Below are positions 23,401 through 33,897 of a stretch of DNA of 64,000 bases, in pieces (positions within the stretch are counted from its first letter, which is position 1; every line of letters begins with the position of its first letter). A model generated the notes under the pieces. The model saw nothing but the letters and a program-made list of their open reading frames with translations. It did no database searches and was not told where the DNA came from. A program made the translations under genes and the position numbers. Origin of the DNA: Toxoplasma gondii ME49 (lineage: Eukaryota; Apicomplexa; Conoidasida; Eucoccidiorida; Sarcocystidae); contig NC_031475.1 in NCBI RefSeq assembly GCF_000006565.2, forward strand, positions 1,323,535 through 1,387,534. The letters are read 5' to 3'.

Positions 23401-26400
23401 GAGGAAAGAAAGGAAGGACAGGTTTCAGCGCGAAACACAAGGAAAACGGGGAGGACAGAGACACGCAAAGAGAAGACGGAAGTTGCGAACGCAAGCGCAA
23501 GTGCTTTTTCGCAGTCGAGAGACATACAAGAGAGAAGCGAACAGGGGAGGAGAAAGAAAGACAGATGATAGAGACAATCCCCGAGACACAGAGAGAGAGA
23601 GAGGAGCAGAGAGAAGGAGGAAAAGAACGAGAGAGCGGACAGAAACAGTCAGAGACACGAACGACGACATATTGTGTAAAGAGAAGCAAATGAAAATAGC
23701 ACAGGAGAGAAGAGAGAAGTTACGAGAGCGAGTTTGCCAGATTTGAGGACTGAAAACAAAAATTAAAAAGGGCATGTTATGTTTTTTCAGCATGGGAGGA
23801 GCCATCGCCACGCGCATTGCTGCTTCTGGGAAGCTTCCTGCTCTCCACGGGCTTGTCGTTGTCGACGTCGTCGAAGGTGAGACGTTTTTCTTTCTTCTCG
23901 GTTCACTCCCTTTTCCTTTATCTCGTTCTTGTTCCTTCTGCCCTTCTGCTTGCAGGCTTTTCCTTCCTTCATTACGGGTCGTACTCACCGTCTTTCAGTC
24001 TGTTTCTCCTTCCTCTTTCTCCTCTCTTCTTCCCCCTTCTCTCCCTCTATTCCTCTGTCCCTGCTTCGTGCAGTAGCATGTGAACGGCGGCTGTATTAAG
24101 GCGGTCCAGAGGTCAGAAATCCTTGTCTGGTGTAACGATCGTCGTGTGTGAAAGTCCCCTCTGTTCTTCCTCCTCGTTCTTCCTCGTCTTCACTTCGCCT
24201 CTGTCTGTCGCTTCTTCTCTCTCGCCTTCGTCTGCCTCTGGCGGCTTTTCCAGGCACAGCGATGGCTGCGTTGCCCCACATGGCGTCCTTCATCAAGAGG
24301 CTTCCAACGGTGTTCACTTCGCCTCGCGAGGCAGTTTGTTGGGCGATTCGATCCGGAACTCTGAAAAACGAAGAAAGCGCCCGCGTCTCGCTTCCCTCGC
24401 AGCTCGTGCAGACCCGCAGAAGAGACGTCCGAGACATTCTGAAGAAGGAAATCTCGCCTGGGCATGAAGACGACGTCGTCTGGTGAGCGAACTGACGCGC
24501 AGGAGACACGGGAGGAAGAAGGTGGAGGAACCAGAAATCAGAGAGAAGAGAGAGAAGAAGAAACAGAGAGAAGAACAGAGAGGAAAGGGGGAGGAGGAGG
24601 AGAAAAATAGCGAGAGGGAGGGTGAAGAACGTGGGGGACGAATCAAGAGGGGGGGAAGAAGAGACAACCAGAGGTGGAGCAGAGCAGTGAAAAAGGCAGA
24701 AACAGAAAGGAGAAAGGTCGACAACAAGAGAAGGACAGAGAGGAGGAAACAAAGAGAGAAAGAGGATGGAGACGAAGAGAGAAAGAGGATGGAGACGATG
24801 GACGAAATGAGGTTTGAATTCTTTGTTCTTTCCTGCTTCTCTCTCCCAGGACCTGGCGAACAGATTTGGCCAAGACACAGCCTTTCTGGGAAGGTGAGGA
24901 AACAAACTGCGAAAACTCGAGGTGACGCCAGTTCCAGAATGGTTCCAGTGCTTTCCTTCTTGTTTTGCTTTTCTCTCACTTTGCGCTCGTGCGGCGCGCT
25001 CGATTCCTGTGTTTTTTCTTCACCGGCTTCCTCAGTCGCTCTCTCTCTACTTCATTCAGTCTTTTCTCCCTCTGCCTATGTCTACTTCTCTCCATTCCTC
25101 TTTTTTGGCTCGTCCTCTATCTTTCTCTTTCTGTAGCCGTTCCCCCCCTCTCTCTCTCTGTCTGTGCCTCTCTCTGCTTACCACGTTTCTTCCTGTCGCG
25201 ACTTATCAAATGGCTCTCTCTTTTTATCTGTATCGCTCTCGCGTTCCGTCGTCTCTGTCTCTGCTTCTGTCTCTTTCGTTTCTCTCTGTCTTTGGGTGCA
25301 TCTCGCTCTTCGCTCTGTCGTGTCTGTCGCTTCTCTCTTTTCTCTCTGAGCAGCTGTTTCTTTCTGTCCCCTTCGTGCCTGCTTCGCGCCGTGTCTTTCG
25401 CCGCGACGTCCATTCGCGTTGTTTCGCTACCTTCTCTGGATTTCGTCGATCGCTGCTCCTCTCGGTATCTCTTGGCTGCGTCTCGCCTGCGATGGAACGC
25501 TCGTCGCCTCTCGACTGTCTCTTTGTCTCCCTTTTCTCCTTGTTGCTTCTCAGGCTGGTTTGACGGCATGTCCTCTCTGTTCTTGCAAGCAAGGTGCACG
25601 AAGGTGCTTATCTGTGCAGGGAACGACCGCCTCGACCGAGAGCTGATGATCGCCCACATGCAAGGAAAATTCCAAGTGCAACTTGTGCCCTACTCCGGTC
25701 ACGTCGTCGAGGTCAACGAAGAGACACACATCTCTGTTGCGCGCCCACATTCTTTTGCAGAGTTATTCCTCTCACTTCGGAGATATACATATACATACAT
25801 ATACATATACATACATATACACACATATACATATACATACATATACATATACATATATAATTTGTATATATTCTTGTATATGTATAGAGGTGGCCACACT
25901 TTTACAGTCATATATCTATATCTCTATATGTCTATATATATCTATATATATACATGAATATAAGTATTTTTGCCTGTGTAGATATCTATACGTGTGCTGA
26001 TGTTCACATGCATGTAGAATCATATTGATAAATAATGTAGAGGTTTACGTGTATGTGTGTAACTGTGGCGTTCCAGCTGTCGCCGGAGGTTTCGATTGAC
26101 TTTTGTTGTTTGTCCTTGAGGAGAAGAGTTTCAGATAGAACAAGACAGAATCTCTTCTCCTTTGTGACTCGGTGCGGAAGCTCTTTTCGAAAGGAACTTC
26201 TGGCACGCGCAAGAAAATGGACAGGCATGGACCTTGGGGTGTATGTACACCCGGACGTCTCTCTCTGAACTGCGTATTTCTTCTGTGCAGGAAGATCAGC
26301 CGCAAGAAGTCGCAAATGTCTTGCTGAATTTCATTTCGCGCTATCGCCTCGACCAGTCTTCTGTCCAGCCTTGGCGCGTCCACCACTCTGCGCCGAAGCC

Positions 26401-26410
26401 TGCGAGTTAA
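20493..26410 (+). CDS. PPME1: protein phosphatase methylesterase 1 (PME-1)
   Basis: Nine exons: 20493-20752, 21411-21489, 22169-22261, 22861-23150, 23791-23876, 24254-24482, 24850-24893, 25554-25711, 26291-26410; 452 aa, all phases agree. An alpha/beta hydrolase that removes the methyl ester from the C-terminal leucine of the PP2A catalytic subunit. The oxyanion motif LHGGGHTALSW is at about 130-140. The nucleophile is S241 in GHSMGG, the acid is D266 in VDVVEGTAM, and the base is H410 in SGHVVE. Spacing from Ser to Asp (25) equals that of human PME-1. Also family-typical are ESARVSL, TWRTDLAKTQPFW-GWFDGMSSLFL and DRLDRELMIAHMQGKFQ. The N-terminal 86 residues are a Pro- and Arg-rich extension with no family counterpart. 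The human acidic insert before TWR is shortened. One donor (GAG|GTCAAC at 25712) is weak but gives perfect collinearity. Confidence 0.95.
25778..25955. repeat. ATATAC / TATATC microsatellite field
   Basis: Imperfect ATATAC and CATATA units fill part of the last PME-1 intron (25712-26290). Confidence 0.9.
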
Positions 26411-27048
26411 ACGCAGTGTGCATACACTAGGAAGCCGCGTGAAGTCGACGACCCCACGAGTCCTCACCTGTCCCCACATGTAAATCCTCAGTTTGGTAAT
26501 GTCTGTACATGTGGACTTTCGAAGTCTTCTACGTGCAAAAAACGTATCCGCATATGCATGTGTATATTTCGTAGGTATTTGCAGATATGTGCATGCATGG
26601 ACCTGTGTCCGGGGGACGCGTTTCGTTTCCCCCTTGCCAATGCTCACGCTCGGCGAGCAGAGAGCTCGACTTAGTGCGTTGTCTGTTTCGTTGCGCGAGG
26701 GATCGAGAAGTCGCCGCCTTGTTCGGCTGTCGATTTCCGACTCGAAAAGCGAATCCATATGTCCACTCCCGACGGACGTGGGCAGTTCTGACCGCGGCAA
26801 CGCGGGCGTCTCCTTCATCCCCAAATCCCCCGTGCACATTTTTTTCTGCGCTCGCCTGTTCATGCACCGAGAACGCGATTCCGCCACAGGCCAGGAGGAC
26901 AGACGCCCCGAGTGGCTGAGGTGAAGACCTCCCCTCGGCGGCTGTCGCAGTTTGCATGCACATGCGCGTTTGCGATTTTCCGTACCGAAGCCTGGAGTCG
27001 TGATGTGACGCAAGCAGCCTGAGAAGAGGAAGCTGCTTTCGAGTGCAT
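26411..27048. other. short intergenic region
   Basis: Between PME-1 and the next plus-strand gene candidate. A long minus-strand frame runs through it and the PME-1 3' end (26045-27013). It has no ATG start at its head and was not taken as a gene. Confidence 0.4.
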
Positions 27049-28819
27049 ATGGAGCTCATTGTGGTGCGGTTAAGAAGGAAAACTCACAGACGCGAGCGAC
27101 TCGACCTCGAAGAGACGGCTCTGCCGCTTTCTTTCGATGTCGTTGCCGAAGCTGCTTTTCAATGTTCGCTACGTCCAAGCTGAGTGTCCTTGTTTCTGAA
27201 CTGTGTCCGTCGATACAAACGCCTGTCTTGACTTTTCTAAGTTCTCGTTTCCATCCTTTTCACCGCGTCCACCCCTGTCTCAGTTGCTCCGCTCTCTTTG
27301 CCCGCTCGCGACAGGCTGAAAAGCCGCGGAAAGTCGGGAAATGCCGAGTCGCGTCCCGCTCTCCCCTCGTTTTGAGAGCTGTGGGGCGACGCAGACTCGA
27401 AGGAGAAAGTGAGAGAACCAAGGCGTTCGCGCCCCCCCCCCCCTCAAGACTAGGGGAGATTTCTCTCGAGGGTATGCATACACCATACAACGCTTCGTAG
27501 AGCAAGCAGAATCGCCGGATTCTCGTTGCAACCCAAACAATGGCACATGCGCTTCCTCCGTCGCGTTCTTCCTTCCTTGTGCTGAGCTGCTCCTTCTCTT
27601 TACGGTTCTTGTCCTCTTCCTTTTCCCTTCTTTCACGACTTTTCTCCGGATCTCTCGCGTCCTTTCTTCTCTGTCGTCCTTCTCTCGTCTTCGCTTCGTT
27701 CTTCTCTCTCGCGTTCTTTCTTTCGCGCTTCTGTCTGCTATTCCTGAATTCGTGTTTTTTCTCGAAGGATTTCGTTGCGGTGAAGAGGAGCGAAACGCGG
27801 ATGCACGTGAGGCGCCGAGAGCATCTTCTAGGTCAGCTTATTTTTTCGCGCAAATGCTCAACTGTTTGCTCTCTTGATGCATGCATGAAAAGAGAAGACA
27901 CTTTCTCTCGAAGATCGAGGCGGGCAGGTGTACGCGACACAGCTTTTTCTAAATCGTTTTCAAAGAAAGGCCTCTATTCTTCTCACTGGGGTGTAGCTTA
28001 AGAAACTGTTCTTTCTTTTGCAGCTGAGTCATATTCATACAAACTTATAGACAGGTACACATGCATAAATATATATACATATATATATATATATATTTGA
28101 ATACGTGTATAAACATGTATGTTTGCATATAGAGAATGTGGGGAGCAGTGTTCAGCGAACTCAGTCAGGTGTTTAAACCCAAACGGAAGCATCGACAAAT
28201 AAAAATAGAAATAGATAAAACCATACATATAAATACATACATTTATAGAAATACATATACATATATATATATATATATGTTGCATATTTTTATGTATCTC
28301 TGTCTACGCCTGCAGATGCACATGCATGTGTCCAAGAGTGTGTAGAGATGCGGGGTTCACAAAGTAGCCCAGAGTGCTGTAAACTGTTAACCGGGATATT
28401 TGGGGGGCGTCGAACAGCAGCTAAGAGACGACTCGCGTTCATCCGAAAAGTTGTTTCAAGACGAAGAGAAAGGACTTTCAAAGGTTTGAAAAGAAGGAGT
28501 TCTTCATAAGTGGGCAGTTTCTCAGGGAACAAGACATGGCAGTGACAGGCGCTGTGTCTTCGAGGAAGACACGCAAAAGACAGAAGCAACAGAACGTAGA
28601 CCGCGAGAAGTGCAGAAGTTTAGATATCGCAGTAGAGGTTCACAAGTCGTGCTTCCGGTACGCGCCGAGCTGCAGAAGAAACAGCGGGAAAAAGGAAGGA
28701 AACTTGAACAGTGGAGACACGAAGGCGAAGAGAGAGAAGAAAGAAGAAAAGCGCCTCCAAAACGGGCAACGTATGAGCAACTCAAGTGGCGCCTGCCGAG
28801 CCTAGACTCGACCGAGTGA
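27049..28819 (+). CDS. small basic protein, three-exon model, unrecognised
   Basis: The best-supported piece is the last exon, 28526-28819, after TTTCTCAG. It encodes a highly charged helical tail (RAELQKKQREKGRKLEQW ... RATYEQLKWRLPSLDSTE) and ends in TGA. A plausible start is the ATG at 27049 (MELIVVRLRRKTHRRERLDL). It could splice after SFD at 27138 (donor GAT|GTCGTT) to 27768-27806 (DFVAVKRSETRMH, donor CAC|GTGAGG) and then to 28526. All three joins are phase 0. The result is about 140 aa and strongly basic, as in ribosomal or RNA-binding proteins, but no family is recognised. The first donor is the weakest. The 3' end overlaps the minus-strand gene 28802-31992. Confidence 0.4.
28066..28280. 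repeat. TA / CATA microsatellites
   Basis: Two TA-rich tracts, about 28066-28096 and 28215-28280, inside the intron before exon 28526-28819. Confidence 0.85.
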
Positions 28820-31800
28820 AGAGCTCTCACACGGCAAAGAGCAGAAGCAGGGTCATGAGGGGAAGCAGATGGAGAAAGAGATATGAGAGGAAGCGCGTGT
28901 AGAGGGAGAGAAGCAAAAAGATAGACAAGAAGAGGAAGACGAGGCGAAAGAGCGATGATGCCGACGCAGCAAAAGTGAAGCAGAGAACTGTTTTTATGAA
29001 GAGAAGGGGAAAGAGTAGCGCGTACCTGTCTGGTGAACCACGCCTGCTGAGTTTTTTCGAAGCGCGCTCGGAGTGCAGAGACAGACAGCTGGCGGTTTTC
29101 ATCTGAAAATAAAACGACACCTCTGAAAACGTTCTCTGCATTCTCTCCCTCTCACATGGCTTTTCCCCCTGACATCCTTGCTTCTCTTTTAACAACTCCC
29201 GACAGATGTTCGCCATCTCCACTTCTTTTCTTTGGAGGACTACAGAGTCGCATCAGGTGTTCCCAACCACTGAGGCAACGTCGCGTGCCGTTACACGCTC
29301 ACACCCGCGCCGCCGTTTGTTTTCTTTTTCCTCCTCCCTTTGAACGAGACCCACACGTTTCCTCTCTGGAGAAGACGTTCCTCTGAGTCCTCGCATTCGA
29401 TCTGCCTCGCCTCGGGACCTCCCGTCTCGGCAGAGAGCCTCTGCGGTGGTTCTTTCACTCACCCACGGACTCTGGAGGCGGCGCTGGAGCGTCTTCTCGC
29501 TGGGGCTTTCGTTCCCTGTCCTCGGCTTGCTTGACGCGTTTCCTTTCCTCGAAAAGTTTCAGAACTTCGTCGAGTTCGAGACGCTGCTGCCGCTCTGCCA
29601 AGCGTCTCTCCTGTTCCAGGCGACAACGCTCTGCCCCAGACACTCCTGACGGCCTCCACTCGTCTCGAGCTGGAGAGATGCCCGAAGTCTGCGACGCCGT
29701 CGCGCGTTCCGGCGGACCTGGCACAGACGCCTTCTCGCCATTCTCCCCGCCTTCGTTGAGCGAAGAGGCCGCCGGCGACACCGACCGCGAGCAGTCGAGA
29801 AGAAGGAAATTCTCTGCGCTTCTCGTTCCTTGACGCTGACGCCCCCACTGCTGCAGCGCAACTCTGAACGCGCGAGAGAGACAAACGAGAGACAGCGGGA
29901 AACATGTGGAGACAGGGAAGGCATTAAAGACGCCGGCGGCAAGAGAAGACAGAACAGTCGACGGAAAAGCGGGAGAGGAGAGAGAATAGAAGAGAGAGTA
30001 AAGGTGACGATAGGAGAGACAATAAGAGAGTGATTGCATGCTCACTTGCGTAGACGAACGTGTCTGTAAGGATTGGCGCTTGAGTCTGTGTCTTCTTCTC
30101 CATCGATCTGCATGAGCCACTCTGGAAAGTCGGCCTGACCGAGAACGACGCCCCTCCGTTGCCTGCCGCTGTTCTCTGCTTTGTCCGACCATGTCTCCTC
30201 TGCCTCAGGAAGCGCTGGCAAGGACGAACTGCTTCTGCAGAAGCGACAAAAAGCGCCTTCGCATGAGAAAAAAGTGAAAAAGAGAGTGAACAAGTGGAGC
30301 AAACGAGAGGGGAAAGGAGAGACAAACAAGCGCAAGGAAAAGATGGCCCACGGATGCGCAAAGTGTACCGGCACACCCGAGGAGCAAGACGAAGAGAAAG
30401 GAAATCACCGAAACGCAAATCTCAGAACGCGGAAGGCGAGACGAAGGCGACCAGTGTGTCGCGCAGAAAAGGGATGTCGTTTTCGCTTTCAGCTCTTCAG
30501 ACAGAGAATGGGTCATTGTGGGAGTCAGCAAGCACCTTACCCTGGAGTGTCTCTTGGTCTCTTCTCCAGAGAGTTCTGCCTCGAGCTCCACAGACGGCTC
30601 GGCTTGAACGACGCGCTCGCCCCTGAGAAGTCACTTCCTTCGCCGAACTCGCTTCCGTCTTCAACTCTCTGTTCGGTCTCAGCGTCCGACTTCTCTGCCT
30701 CATCTCCTCTCTTAGCTGCTTCCCTCTCTTCTTCTTCTCTCTCTTCTTCTTCTCTCTCTTCGTCTTCTCTCTCTTCTTCTTCTCTCTCTTCGTCTTCTCT
30801 CTCTTCGTCTTCTCTCTCTTCTTCTTCTCTCTCTTCGTCTTCTCTCTCTTCTTCTTCTCTCTCTTCGTCTTCTCTCTCTTCTTCTTCTCTCTCTTCGTCT
30901 TCTGTCGCCGTCTGCGTATGCGTTGGAGACCCGCGTGTCGGCGAGGAAGCAACAGCAGCTTCCCGGTCTGCCTGAAAGAAGAAGGGAGACTCGACTTGAA
31001 CAGACCCGTTTAAGATTTCGTCCTTGTTAATTGCTTTCCGGTTTTTTCTCGTTGGAGACAAGAAAGAAGCACTCAGTCTGGCGTCTTTTCCGAGGTTCTT
31101 CGTGCTCTAATCGCTTCGTTTCTCGTCCCTAGTGTCTCTCCTTCTCTTCTTCGTTCCCCTCTGCCTCTCCGCCGTCCCTGCTGCTCCTCAGCGACGGTTT
31201 CTGCTTATTCAGGAGAGTCTACGCGTTTCAAAGGAGCTGTCGCCTTCTCTCCCAGACCGTGTTTCTTGGCTCTTCTTCTCTCCCGAAAATGCGTGCTTTC
31301 CAGACGGACCTGTTGACTTCTCCCCTCGCACGCGCGTTCCCGCTCAAGTGGTTTCCGCGACAGTTATTACATCAAAACATTGGTCGACCCAGTGGAAATG
31401 GTCTTAGCCTTTCACGAGTTCTTCAGCATCTCACGTCTCTGCGGCTAATCACCTTGGTCGGTTTAAAATCCAGCTATCGACTTCGGTCATACCTGAGCAG
31501 AGTTTTCCAGCAGAGAGTGCAGGAAGTCCGCGTTTCCTCTCCCGCCTACGCGCGCCTGTCTCTCAACGCTTTCAGGGATCTCTCTGTCGAAGCTGGTTCC
31601 CGGCTGCGACGCCGGAGAAACAGCCTCTGTTGTTTTTTCGTCAGGTTCCGACACTCGAGGATAAAACGACTTGCCGTCGACCTCATCGTCCTTCGGCGAG
31701 AACGAAATGGAGCTCACTTCACTTGGTTCTTCTTCGGAGGACCCTGACAGTTTTGAGGAGTACCGGCGCTCTGACGGACGCATTCCCTCTGTTGCTGTCG

Positions 31801-31992
31801 CTTCTCTCTCTTCTTCTCCTTCTCGCTCTGCTGCGTCTCTCGCTTCTCCCGATGAGGTTCTGGATTCTCTGGACGTCAAGCTCTCTCCGAAAACATCTCG
31901 GTTTTCTTCCTCCGTCTCCTCCACAGTGTTCGCGTGTCTCCCTTCATGTTCTTCTCTCTCTTCTTCGCTCGCGGAGGGCGGCTCTGCGGAGC
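28802..31992 (-). CDS. unrecognised acidic, coiled-coil protein with E/R/D repeat
   Basis: Exons in consistent phase: 31992-31493, 30971-30541, 30234-30046, 29863-29463, 29102-29026 and a tentative last exon 28825-28802; at least 539 aa. The upstream start exon was not found; the first exon listed begins at a weak TAG acceptor. Order: a Ser/Glu-rich disordered region; a perfect-phase minisatellite giving repeated EEERE/EDERE pentapeptides; a conserved-looking block (DFPEWLMQIDGEED, PYRHVRLRK, LQQWGRQRQG); then a charged helix (RRLAERQQRLELDEVLKLF); then ENRQLSVSALRARFEKTQ. Highly acidic with coiled-coil helices, so a nuclear or scaffold protein is possible, but no family is recognised. Confidence 0.55.
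30724..30902. repeat. coding 15-bp minisatellite
   Basis: About twelve copies of a 15-bp unit (TCTCTCTTCTTCTTC or TCTCTCTTCGTCTTC on the plus strand). On the minus strand each copy codes one five-residue unit, EEERE or EDERE-type. Unit length is a multiple of three, so copy number can vary without frameshift. Confidence 0.9.
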
Positions 31993-32648
31993 CTACCGGC
32001 CTTCAAAGAAGCGCGAGAAGAAGACGGAGGCCAGTCAAGAGAGGCGCAAGATGCAACGACCGCCACTGCCAACGATGTGCATGCAAAAGGACCAGTCTAT
32101 CAAGTGGAGGAGATCCAAGTCCAGAAACGAACACGCACATGCAGACAGGAGTGTACATACAGTCGGGACATGCGCTCCTCCGTCCCTACACGCGGAGCAG
32201 AAGAGCACCTGCGTCCAAACATCCACTGAAAGAGATCGACATATAGGCAGTTAGATCTCTAGACAGACCGACAGAAAACAGAGGGACCCAGAAAGGAGAC
32301 TCATGCAGGTAGATGCACCAAATACAGAAAGATGCTCGCAGACAGATACAGAGACGCACCTATGCATCCACGAGTAGGAGATGGATAGCGGTACAGGCAG
32401 ACGAAGTTGTCATTCGTGGACCGATCGATACCGAAATATGAATACATAGACAGAGAAATGAAGAAACGTAAAGGTAGACGTAGATGTAGGTAGACAAAGT
32501 TGTTATACATAGATCGATCGATACAAACCGTATAAAAAACACAGACCCCCAGGAGGTAGACACCGAGTAGACGGACACAGAATATTTCGATGGCGACTGG
32601 GAAGATGCAAATTTACAGGCCTGCCGCAAAGACTCGTCAGCCCGGCGC
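31993..32648. other. intergenic or 5' region, no gene seen
   Basis: Between two minus-strand genes. It has diverged CAGACAGATA-type words. It may contain the missing first exon of the 28802-31992 gene. Confidence 0.4.
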
Positions 32649-33897
32649 TTACTGAGGGAAGTACGGATTGAACATTCGAAAGATTTCTTGGAAGGGCAGC
32701 ACGCGTGGACAGCCGCGTTTTGTGCTTGCATGCATCCAGTCTTCTTGACCTAAAGCAGCGGCGCCCAGAGAGTATCGGTCGACTAACTGAGGGCCTTCCT
32801 CGTCGACGTTGCTGGGGAGTTCGAGGGCCTTTGAGGAGCCAGACCTGGAAACAGAAACGAGGAAATGTCGGAGGAAAGGCGGAATTCGAGGAGCAAGGGA
32901 AACCCAGTGGAAGAGCTGAGAGGCGAGACAGACGCAAAACGAAGAGCACAGAGGAAAGAAGTCTCGCCTTTCACAAGATTCGTGACCGATACCTTTTGGA
33001 CGACCAACCAGCAGGAGTCCCTGGGTGTCCCTGTGGCTAGAGTAGACGACTTTCGAGGTTGAAGAGAAAACCGAGAGTCGACACAAACAGTAAACAGCGT
33101 CTTCAAAGTCGGCAATTCGATTCCGACCTCTGGACCTGAACTTCGCTGCGGTGTCTAGACACCTGAGGAAGCTGTCCAGAGTTGGCACATTGTCGAGAGA
33201 ACCGTCGCGTGAAGAGACAACGAGGTGACCAGACCCCGCAGACGCTGTTACATCGAGATGAACGGTCTGGGAGAGGCGCAAGAAGAAAAAACAATCCACC
33301 CGTTTCAGATGTCTGCGTCCACACAGCAGGATCGTCGATCTTCGCGGAACCGCGTCAAGCGGCATTTCGATTTTCTTCTTTCTGAGTCTGAAAACCGTCG
33401 CCTCACCACCATAACTCTTCGCTGCCTCCGTTTCTCAACGCGGCGAGGGCGAAGCTGTCGAGCTTCACCGCGTCTTCTCCAGCAAGGCGATCTGTGAAGA
33501 AGCGGCCGACATCCGGGTGGGCGACTCTGGAGCTTTGCAGCTCTCGTCTCTCATCTTTGTTCAGGAATCGGGGGCAGGCGCGTTCTGTCTGTTGGCCTGT
33601 CTCCGCCCCTCTCTCTTCCTCAGTCCTCTTCTGAGAAGACGCCTGTCGAGACACCGATTGCCGGTCTTCTGAGTGGGCTGGAGCACTCGAGAGGCGCCGC
33701 CCCTGCATCAGCGCCACGGTGAGTTTTTTCAGCTTCTTTGCATGCGCAGCGAAGCCGCCTGAAGCGACAGAAGAGGACTTTGTCTCAGCCGCAGTTGCGT
33801 CCTCTCCACGCGCGACAGAGCTCGACGAGCCCTGGGCGAAAGGTCGCCCACTTTCAGGCGCCGCGCCTTCTCGTTGTGTCTGCTGCGTTTCCGCCAT
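32649..33897 (-). CDS. unrecognised protein, three-exon model
   Basis: Exon A runs from the ATG at 33897 (MAETQQTQREGAAPESG). Exon B is 33266-33085 (TVHLDVTASAGSGHLVVSS ... NRIADFEDAVY). Exon C is 32844-32649 (ALELPSNVDEEGPQLVDRYS ... FRMFNPYFPQ, stop). B joins C in phase 2 (TT|GTGTCG to CAG|G). A to B is unresolved. The best-looking donor of A (TTATGGTG|GTGAGG, ending 33407) leaves two bases and would create TGA with B. An earlier donor (GACGCG|GTGAAG, ending about 33457) keeps frame but drops some 17 plausible residues. About 270-290 aa. B and C look like a folded domain; no family is recognised. Confidence 0.45.

Noticed and set aside
24096..24905. Minus-strand ORF rich in Leu/Phe/Ser
   Set aside because: Antisense of a GA-rich PME-1 intron and exon 24254-24482; the hydrophobic run is translated pyrimidine tract.
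26045..27013. Minus-strand ORF of 322 codons
   Set aside because: No ATG at its head, overlaps the last PME-1 exon in antisense, and no recognisable content.
30181..30975. Plus-strand Ser/Leu-rich ORF of 264 codons
   Set aside because: It is the antisense reading of the E/R/D minisatellite exon and neighbouring introns. The minus strand has matching splice sites and phases.
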